Shown here piece by piece: positions 58,336 through 64,000 of a stretch of 64,000 nt of DNA (position 1 is the first letter of the stretch; every line of letters starts with the position of its first letter). The translations under genes and the position numbers were made by a program. The DNA comes from Moduliflexus sp964602655. Lineage in GTDB: Bacteria; Moduliflexota; Moduliflexia; Moduliflexales; Moduliflexaceae. The stretch spans positions 1 to 64,000 of the forward strand of contig CAZRSF010000002.1 of the NCBI GenBank assembly GCA_964602655.1, read 5' to 3'. The notes beneath the pieces were generated by a model. It was given only the letters and a program-made list of their open reading frames with translations, was not told the DNA's origin and made no database searches.

Positions 58336-58968
58336 CTAAAATATGATGCTGTCTTTGCCGTGCAGTTTGTAGAGAATGCGGTGGGCGAGGGATTCGACGT
58401 GGGAATTCAGTGCGACGAAATTCAGGGTGTCGGTCTGGACGGTTAAGACCGGGCAGAGGGTAAAACCTTCGATCCAGGCGTCATAGAGCGTATTCAACTG
58501 CTGCAAATAATCGCCGGAAATCGTCTGTTCGTAGACGCGGCCGCGCTGGCGGATGCGCTCCTGAAGCACCGGCACGGACGCCTGAAGATAGATGACCAAA
58601 TCTGGCGGCGGGAGAATCGTGATCACCGTCTGATACAATTCCCAGTAGCTCTGCCAGTCCCGCGCCGTCATATTGCCTTGAAGGAAGAGGTTTTTCGCGA
58701 AAATCTCCGCGTCTTCGTACACCGTGCGGTCTTGCAGCACCGTGCCTGGCCGCTCGACAATCTGGCGATGATGCCCCAAACGTTTGGAGAGGAAATACAC
58801 CTGGGATTGAAAGCTCCAGGCGCGCATGTCCTGATAAAAATCGGCGAGATACGGATTCGTGTCCACCGCTTCGTAATACGGCTCCCATCCGGTGTAATCA
58901 TGCAATAATTTCGTCAGGGTGGACTTGCCCACCCCGACATTTCCAGCGACAGCGATAAATGTTTTCAT
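58336..58968 (-). CDS. Deoxynucleoside kinase
   Basis: A 210-residue kinase that phosphorylates deoxynucleosides, probably deoxyadenosine or deoxyguanosine, for salvage. Seen: P-loop GNVGVGKST (9-17), WEPYYEAVDTNPYLADFYQD with the catalytic Glu, LQDRTVYEDAEIFA (DRx motif) and the arginine lid ERIRQRGRVYE. Start ATG 58968 (MKTFIAVAGNVG) is preferred; the long inverted repeat directly upstream leaves no ribosome site. It fits functionally with the nucleotidase and nucleoside importer 5-16 kb away. Confidence 0.9.
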   Translation of the reverse strand: MKTFIAVAGNVGVGKSTLTKLLHDYTGWEPYYEAVDTNPYLADFYQDMRAWSFQSQVYFLSKRLGHHRQIVERPGTVLQDRTVYEDAEIFAKNLFLQGNMTARDWQSYWELYQTVITILPPPDLVIYLQASVPVLQERIRQRGRVYEQTISGDYLQQLNTLYDAWIEGFTLCPVLTVQTDTLNFVALNSHVESLAHRILYKLHGKDSIIF

Positions 58969-58981
58969 CTGGTTATTATTC

Positions 58982-59114
58982 ACCACGAAACACACGAAAG
59001 ACACGAAAAATTACATATCTGTCAATCAAATAGAACGAAACCTCACAGGTTTTGAAGACCTGTGAGGTTTTTTCACGATATGCTTTTTTTCGTGTCTTTC
59101 GTGTGTTTTGTGGT
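58982..59114. repeat. CCACGAAACAC inverted repeat, copy 3, with nested insert
   Basis: The outer arms (ACCACGAAACACACGAAAGA... and ...TCTTTCGTGTGTTTTGTGGT) match copies 1 and 2, but the arms are 133 bases apart end to end because another palindrome sits in the loop. It lies in the gap between the kinase start and the AraC-type stop. Confidence 0.85.
59038..59070. repeat. CCTCACAGG palindrome, copy 4, nested
   Basis: AAACCTCACAGGTTTT-G-AAGACCTGTGAGGTTT lies inside the loop of the larger inverted repeat at 58982-59114, showing insertion of one repeat family into another. Confidence 0.85.
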
Positions 59115-59121
59115 TTCTCCC

Positions 59122-60030
59122 CTACTCGCAAGGCCGAAAATCAGGGCTGCTCTGGCGCATGGTGTGCGAGTGTTCATATTCGCGATACTGTTTGGGCGAG
59201 ACGCCGAAATGTTTTTTGAATTGCGCTGAAAAATAGAGCGGGCTTTCGAACCCGGCGCGGTCTGAAATCTCTTTGATAGAAAGCGACGTGGTTTTCAGAA
59301 GTTGCGCTGTCCAGTTGAATTTCTGCTCTAAAAAATAGGTGACGGGCGAACAGGCCATATACTGATTAAACACCCGGCTGAAATACGCGGCGCTGATGCC
59401 GACCGCGTCGCAAATCTCCTGCCGCGTCAGCGAGCGGTGCAGATTTTCGTGGATAAACGTCAACGCTTTGTCAATCATCGGCGGAACAGAGGATTGATTC
59501 GTGCGGCTGAGTTCTAACAGAAACTGATAGGCTAAACAACTAAGTTGAATCGCGACTTCGGGATGTTCCTGATCGTCCATCGAATGCGAGAGCAGCGTCG
59601 TGGCCTGTTTCAGCAAGCGTTCGAAACGGCGCGGCTGTTCCGGGCGAATATGTTCTTTCCCCCATAATCCCAACGACCGCAGGTAATAATCCACGCTTGT
59701 GCCGCCGATTTGCGCAAAGCGCTTCACCACAAACCCCGCCGGACCAGTGCGATAAAAATGCTCGCTCCCTTTGCGCAGCAGATAAATTTCATGCGGGTTA
59801 ATCAGATAGTTATTGCCATTCTGCGTCAAGTCCACGTTGCCCGCGCAGACATATTCGACATAAAATTCGGTCGAGGCTTTGCGCGAAAACGACGCGCATG
59901 GCTTCCAGCGGGCATATCCCGCGTTATGGATTAGCAATGGAAAATTCTCCCCATGCTGCGGCAGCGGGCGGTAGGCCCAAATATGTTCCCATTTCGTTGG
60001 ATCATTGAAGAAGAAATGATCATATTTCAT
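59122..60030 (-). CDS. AraC-family transcriptional regulator
   Basis: A 302-residue regulator. The N-terminal cupin-like sensing domain (about 1-180; NNYLINPHEIYLLRKGSEHF) and the C-terminal double helix-turn-helix are clear (LTRQEICDAVGISAAYFSRV and LSIKEISDRAGFESPLYFSA, ending FKKHFGVSPKQYR). Such proteins usually activate sugar-use genes. ATG 60030 with GAGG upstream is chosen over a TTG six bases earlier. It is divergent from the DppD-type ATPase/SBP/GH4 genes and probably controls them. Confidence 0.92.
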   Translation of the reverse strand: MKYDHFFFNDPTKWEHIWAYRPLPQHGENFPLLIHNAGYARWKPCASFSRKASTEFYVEYVCAGNVDLTQNGNNYLINPHEIYLLRKGSEHFYRTGPAGFVVKRFAQIGGTSVDYYLRSLGLWGKEHIRPEQPRRFERLLKQATTLLSHSMDDQEHPEVAIQLSCLAYQFLLELSRTNQSSVPPMIDKALTFIHENLHRSLTRQEICDAVGISAAYFSRVFNQYMACSPVTYFLEQKFNWTAQLLKTTSLSIKEISDRAGFESPLYFSAQFKKHFGVSPKQYREYEHSHTMRQSSPDFRPCE

Positions 60031-60177
60031 ATACAAACCTCATAAAAAATTGTGAATTCCCTTATTAGAAAGCGATAAACAGCATTTTAAAATTTCATAT
60101 ATGATCATATCTCATATATCTTTATGATAAATTTGGTATTCACATTTTTCGAGGACTCTTTATCATGGACACTATCA

Positions 60178-60205
60178 GTAAGTCGAAACTATAGTTTCGA
60201 CCTAC
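60178..60205. repeat. GAAACTATAGTTTC palindrome, copy 2
   Basis: GTAAGTCGAAACTA and TAGTTTCGACCTAC, imperfect at the ends, in the divergent region between the AraC-type and DppD-type genes. Upstream of it, ATATGATCATAT-rich sequence (60095-60120) may hold the AraC promoter. Confidence 0.8.
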
Positions 60206-60286
60206 ATAAAAACCGTCTCAGGCAGACCGATTTTGTCAAGCGAATACCTGTTATCTGTTTGTGATTTTCTTTGAGAAGGGGAACGT

Positions 60287-61306
60287 ATGATCGCAGCCAA
60301 TCATTCTGCGCAAGCCGACACCATTTTAGATATTCGCAATTTACACACCTATTTCTTCCTTGAAAGCGGAACGATCAAGTCCGTGAATGGCGTGAATCTG
60401 ACGCTGAAACGGAATACGACATTAGGGTTGGTCGGCGAGAGCGGTTGTGGCAAAAGCGTCATGTCGTTGTCGTTGATGCGCTTAGTGCAATCCCCTCCCG
60501 GCAAAATTGTTGACGGGGAACTTCTGCTGCATCGCAAGCAGCAGCCCGCCGTTGACCTTGCGAAACTCGACCCGCGCGGCAAAGAGATGCGCAGCATTCG
60601 CGGCTGCGAAATCGCCATGATTTTTCAAGAGCCGATGACCTCCCTCAATCCGCTTTATACCATCGGTTCGCAAATTGCGGAAACCATTCAACTTCACCAA
60701 AAACTCAGCAAAAAAGACGCGATGGATCGCGCCTTAGACATGCTCCACAAAGTACATATCAGCGACCCGAAACAACGGCTGAATCAATATCCCCACCAAA
60801 TGAGCGGCGGCATGCGGCAGCGTGTCATGATCGCGATGGCGCTTTCCTGCAACCCCTCGATTCTGATTGCCGACGAGCCGACCACCGCGCTCGACGTGAC
60901 GGTGCAGGCGCAGATTTTAGACCTGATGCAGCAGCTTCAGGACGATGTGGAATCCGCGATTATTATGGTTACGCACAATCTCGGCGTGGTGTCGCAGATC
61001 GCCGATGTCGTGGCGGTCATGTATCTCGGCAAAATCGTCGAATACGCTACCACCGAGTCGTTATTTCATGAACCGTTACACCCCTACACAAAAGGATTGT
61101 TGAATTCCGTCCCGGTCTTCGGCAAAAAAGGGAAAACGCTGGTGCCGATTGAAGGGATGGTGCCGCTGCCGACAGAGGAGATTCGCGGCTGCGGCTTTGC
61201 GGATCGCTGTCCGCATGTCATGAACATCTGCCGGGAACAGATTCCCGTCTTAGAAAATATGGCCGGCGAGCATCAGGTTGCCTGCTGGCTGCATGGCAAA
61301 AAATAG
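60287..61306 (+). CDS. DppD/OppD-type ABC transporter ATPase
   Basis: A 339-residue ATPase of the peptide/nickel/oligosaccharide importer class. Walker A is GESGCGKSVM, the signature is MSGGMRQRVMIAMALS, Walker B is ILIADEPTTALDVTVQ. The C-terminal Cys-rich element (RGCGFADRCPHVMNICREQ) is typical of OppD/DppD and binds an Fe-S cluster in some members. It should pair with a DppF-type ATPase and two permeases, none of which are in this window. The ribosome site AGAAGGGG precedes ATG 60287. Confidence 0.92.
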   Translation: MIAANHSAQADTILDIRNLHTYFFLESGTIKSVNGVNLTLKRNTTLGLVGESGCGKSVMSLSLMRLVQSPPGKIVDGELLLHRKQQPAVDLAKLDPRGKEMRSIRGCEIAMIFQEPMTSLNPLYTIGSQIAETIQLHQKLSKKDAMDRALDMLHKVHISDPKQRLNQYPHQMSGGMRQRVMIAMALSCNPSILIADEPTTALDVTVQAQILDLMQQLQDDVESAIIMVTHNLGVVSQIADVVAVMYLGKIVEYATTESLFHEPLHPYTKGLLNSVPVFGKKGKTLVPIEGMVPLPTEEIRGCGFADRCPHVMNICREQIPVLENMAGEHQVACWLHGKK

Positions 61307-61313
61307 GAGTATT

Positions 61314-61399
61314 GGAGTGCCAAAGCTTGCTTTGGCGGTCTGACGAAGTCAGACGACACGCGGCAACGTTGCGATGTCAAAGCAAGCTTTGACACTCCT
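61314..61399. repeat. Dispersed palindrome, GGAGTG...CACTCC family, copy 5
   Basis: GGAGTGCCAAAGCTTGCTTTGG at the left, CAAAGCAAGCTTTGACACTCC at the right, with GTCTGAC/GTCAGAC and GCAACGTTGC hairpins inside. It is the longest and best-preserved member (86 bases), between the ATPase and solute-binding protein genes. Confidence 0.8.
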
Positions 61400-61516
61400 A
61401 ATTATTACGGAGGTGATGTTCTGGGGGGAAAACGAAGAAAAAGGCTGTAGTTGTCATGTTGTTTATGTGTCACTAAAACAGAATCACACGACGAATCATC
61501 AATCTGGAGGATGGAT

Positions 61517-63598
61517 ATGCGTATCAAAAAAATGGCTTGTTCAATGCTGACAACGCTGTTTCTTACCAGTATGGCCGCAGTAGGATTTGCGGAAGTTCAA
61601 CCGCCGGTGGAATATCCGGAAGGGAAAGTCATGCCGGGCGGGCGCGAAGCGAAATTATTCAGCGTGGAAGAGATGTTTGTGTATAAAGCCCTGCCGCAAT
61701 ACAGCCAGCCAGCCTGGATGGATAAACTTGTGGAAGAAGGCAAATTGCCGCCAGTGGCAGAACGTCTGCCGAAAGAACCGCAAGTGCAGATGACCGGCGG
61801 CATGGCTGACGGCGTCGGCGTGTATGGCGGCATCTGGCGCGATTTCGCGGGCGCTCCGACTGAAGGATGGAATCTGGCAGCCGGACAAACGCAGGGCTGG
61901 TTCGGCATCAATTCAATCTATGAAGAACCATTGTTGATTTCCGGCCCGACCTTCTTGCGCAACGATAAAGTCGAGCCGCTGCCGAACCTCGCGAAAAGCT
62001 GGGAATGGCAGGAAGACGGCAAAGTCCTGATCATGAAGCTGATCGAAGGCGCAAAATGGTCGGATGGCGATCCGTTCGATACCGAAGATGTCATGTTCAC
62101 CTGGAACGACATCATTCATGACTCCAATGTCCGCGCCTGGTCGCGGGAAAGCACCTGGCAGATTGACGGACAGCCGGTCACGTTGGAAGCTGTTGACGCC
62201 TATACGCTGAAATGGACGTTCCCGCAAGCGTATCCGATTCAGATGTTTTTCAATATGACGGAATTGAGCTTCTATGTCGCCCCGTCGCATTGGTTGAAAG
62301 ACAAACATCCGCGTTACAACAAAGAGACGGACTATGTCAGTTTCGAAAACTGCATGCCGCCGACCGCGCTGCCGGTTCCGACGCTTGGTCCGTGGGTAGC
62401 CGTGTCATATAAAACTGACGAGTTCATGGTGATGCGGCGCAATCCGTATTACTGGAAAGTAGATGAAGAAGGCAAACAGTTGCCATATCTTGACGAAGTC
62501 ACCTTCCAGAAAGGCACCAGTGGCGTCGGGCGCTCAATGGGCACGATGGCAGGTTCGAACGACCATGACAACGTGGAAAATCCGCAAATCTTCGTGGAAA
62601 TGGCCAAAAAAGCAGCGTCCCCGGATACTCATTTTTATTTGGAATGGGGCCCGGAACTCCTCGCGTTTGATTTAGAACTGAATCTTTCCGCCAATCTCGG
62701 CGTGCAGAATGACCATGATAAGGCGATGCGCGGCCTGTTCCGCGATCTCAATTTCCGCAAAGCGTTGAATTATGCCGTTGACCGTGAGGGCATCGGGCAG
62801 GCGTTAGTGCGCGGGCCGTTTATGCGAGCGTTCCCCGGCGGCCTCTATCCGGGATGCCCGTATTTTGATCGGAAATCGGTTGTCTATTATCCCTATAACG
62901 TGGATTCAGCCAAAGCGCTGTTAGCGGAAATGGGCTTTGCTGACACCGACAAAAACGGCATTCTGAACTGGGCTGACGGCGCATTAAAAGGCCAGGATTT
63001 AGTGATTCAGATGACGGCTGCCGAAGATCAGGCGGCTGCTGTGCTGATTGCTGAAACGCTGGTGACGATGCTCCGCGAAGTCGGCATTCAGGTGAATTTC
63101 CGTCCGGTGACATCCGCTGTTCGCGATGCTAATGTCAATGATGGCAAGTGGGAAACGCAAGTGAGCCGTCCGGATCAATCATTCGCCGTGCCGTTTGCGC
63201 GGTGGATGCAAATCGCCCCGATTACGGCAACAGCGCCAGCCTGGCATCGCGCCGGAAACGAGCCGCGCGAATTGCTGCCGTTCGAAAACGATCTGGTTAA
63301 ATTAGCGACGCAATTCTCGCAAGAGAAAGATTTCGAGAAACAAAAAGCGTTGATGTTCGAGTACAACAAGATTTTCACGGAAAACTGCTACAGCATCGGC
63401 CTCACGGTGGGACGTTACGGATTAGCGTTAGCAAAACGCTTCAAAAACATTCCGGTCGGCACGCCGTCCTTCATGTATCAGTGGGATTGGGATAACTGGC
63501 GCGCGGAACAAGTCTGGGTCAGCCCGGAAGATCAGGCGAAATATCCTGAAACCGCACCGCAAACCGCTCCGGTTCCGACGGATTATAAGAAACCGTAA
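61517..63598 (+). CDS. ABC transporter solute-binding protein, family 5 (oligosaccharide/peptide)
   Basis: A 693-residue periplasmic binding protein with signal peptide MRIKKMACSMLTTLFLTSMA ending near GFA. The family-5 core is clear: KSWEWQEDGKVLIMKLIEGA with WSDGDPFDTEDVMFTWNDII, and FRDLNFRKALNYAVDREGIG. It is longer than the peptide-binding type (about 540). Such large versions occur in sugar-oligomer importers of other bacteria, and the GH4 glycosidase downstream supports a sugar ligand; this is inference. ATG 61517 follows GGAGG by 6 bases. Confidence 0.9.
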   Translation: MRIKKMACSMLTTLFLTSMAAVGFAEVQPPVEYPEGKVMPGGREAKLFSVEEMFVYKALPQYSQPAWMDKLVEEGKLPPVAERLPKEPQVQMTGGMADGVGVYGGIWRDFAGAPTEGWNLAAGQTQGWFGINSIYEEPLLISGPTFLRNDKVEPLPNLAKSWEWQEDGKVLIMKLIEGAKWSDGDPFDTEDVMFTWNDIIHDSNVRAWSRESTWQIDGQPVTLEAVDAYTLKWTFPQAYPIQMFFNMTELSFYVAPSHWLKDKHPRYNKETDYVSFENCMPPTALPVPTLGPWVAVSYKTDEFMVMRRNPYYWKVDEEGKQLPYLDEVTFQKGTSGVGRSMGTMAGSNDHDNVENPQIFVEMAKKAASPDTHFYLEWGPELLAFDLELNLSANLGVQNDHDKAMRGLFRDLNFRKALNYAVDREGIGQALVRGPFMRAFPGGLYPGCPYFDRKSVVYYPYNVDSAKALLAEMGFADTDKNGILNWADGALKGQDLVIQMTAAEDQAAAVLIAETLVTMLREVGIQVNFRPVTSAVRDANVNDGKWETQVSRPDQSFAVPFARWMQIAPITATAPAWHRAGNEPRELLPFENDLVKLATQFSQEKDFEKQKALMFEYNKIFTENCYSIGLTVGRYGLALAKRFKNIPVGTPSFMYQWDWDNWRAEQVWVSPEDQAKYPETAPQTAPVPTDYKKP

Positions 63599-63613
63599 GT
63601 TGAGGTCGAGTGT

Positions 63614-63871
63614 GATTCCCCTCCTGGGATGGTTATGAAGTTCTATTTTTGCCCTGAAAGGGCAGCGCATATTAGCCCAGGGCGTCAAGCCCTGGGAAAC
63701 GGATGCGCCGACGTTCACGCTCTGAAAGAGCGTCTCATGAAACGCCCCTTCAGGGCGTCAATCGCAGAGGCATTCTTTCCCCAGGGCTGAGCCCTGGGCT
63801 AATATGATTCGCGCCGTTGGCGCGGCGAGAACTTCACAGCCCTGCTTCCTGGAGGGGAATGGCCTCAAGTT
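63614..63871. repeat. Composite palindromic array (CCCAGGG / CCCTGAAAGGGCG), copy B
   Basis: Modules: CCCCTCCTGGGATGG, ATGAAGTTCT, TTGCCCTGAAAGGGCAG, CATATTAGCCCAGGGCGTCAAGCCCTGGG, CACGCTCTGAAAGAGCG, CGCCCCTTCAGGGCG, CCCAGGGCTGAGCCCTGGGCTAATATGA, GCGCCGTTGGCGC, GAGAACTTCACAGCCC, TTCCTGGAGGGGAA. The right half is the reverse complement of the left end of the 41878 element. It fills most of the 343-base gap before the GH4 gene. Confidence 0.75.
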
Positions 63872-63941
63872 GAATTCGAATAGGGAGGGAGGGGCAACTC
63901 TCCTTCCTTTCTATTACCCTCTCTCCTGACGTACAAACGAT

Positions 63942-64000
63942 ATGAGTATAAAAATAGCGATTATTGGCGCTGGCAGCGTCGAATTTACGCGGAAACTTGT
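63942..64000 (+). CDS. GH4-family glycosidase, N-terminus only
   Basis: The first 19 codons read MSIKIAIIGAGSVEFTRKL, the NAD-binding start typical of glycoside hydrolase family 4 (alpha-glucosidase, alpha-galactosidase, alpha-galacturonidase). These enzymes need NAD and a divalent metal. The gene is cut by the window end, so the subtype cannot be determined. It follows the family-5 solute-binding protein in the same direction. Confidence 0.75.
   Translation, partial: MSIKIAIIGAGSVEFTRKL

Noticed and set aside
1..64000. tRNA, rRNA or common riboswitch
   Set aside because: Reading intergenic regions on both strands gave no cloverleaf, rRNA core sequence or recognisable riboswitch core. A covariance scan would be needed to exclude short or divergent RNAs.

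Overview
The window reads as one scaffold of a draft bacterial genome: there is a run of ten N at 36881-36890. The organism looks like a diderm (Gram-negative-type) heterotroph. Evidence for this is a porin-like protein with a C-terminal Phe, an LpxL/HtrB-type acyltransferase, a lipoprotein, a DegQ-type periplasmic protease, a secreted serpin and many ABC solute-binding proteins with cleavable signal peptides. Core genes use roughly balanced GC and good Shine-Dalgarno sites. TAA, TGA and TAG all act as stops. I cannot assign a phylum from the sequence; a little-studied candidate phylum is plausible but unproven.

Layout. 1-5.8 kb: B12-dependent radical SAM protein, pyruvate kinase, a PfkB-family kinase and an HD phosphohydrolase. 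6-16.5 kb: porin, then a five-gene minus-strand operon (solute-binding protein, two permeases, Gfo/Idh/MocA oxidoreductase, and a fused tagaturonate epimerase-GH105 enzyme) facing a LacI regulator. Together these look like a pectin or rhamnogalacturonan oligosaccharide utilisation locus. 16.6-25.4 kb: GAPDH facing an HxlR regulator across paired operator-like palindromes, an aberrant APH-fold kinase, DegQ, a UPF0175-DUF3368 pair, DUF4416, YhbY and two membrane proteins. 26-42 kb: mostly housekeeping genes (radical SAM/SPASM, bisphosphate nucleotidase, acyltransferase, MiaB, BFN nuclease, second GAPDH, HisS, RsmB), interrupted by an AT-rich ATPase plus TOPRIM pair (29.2-31.0 kb) that resembles two-gene OLD/PARIS-like defence modules. 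42.3-53 kb: a nucleoside salvage and uptake locus (5'-nucleotidase, BMP-family binding protein, ATPase, two permeases). It is split by a 4.2-kb AT-rich island at 45.27-49.49 kb that looks like an integron-type gene-cassette array without an integrase. 53-60 kb: serpin, SpoIIE phosphatase, a graveyard of broken EAD/STAND-like and DUF1566 genes, deoxynucleoside kinase and an AraC regulator. 60.3-64 kb: DppD-type ATPase, a large family-5 solute-binding protein and the start of a GH4 glycosidase.

Almost every intergenic space carries an imperfect palindrome from one of several dispersed families: GGAGTG...CACTCC, CCTGCCAGGG..., CCTCACAGG..., ACCACGAAACAC..., GAAACTATAGTTTC, and composite CCCAGGG/CCCTGAAAGGG arrays. 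One is nested inside another. No rRNA, tRNA, CRISPR array or complete transposase was recognised.
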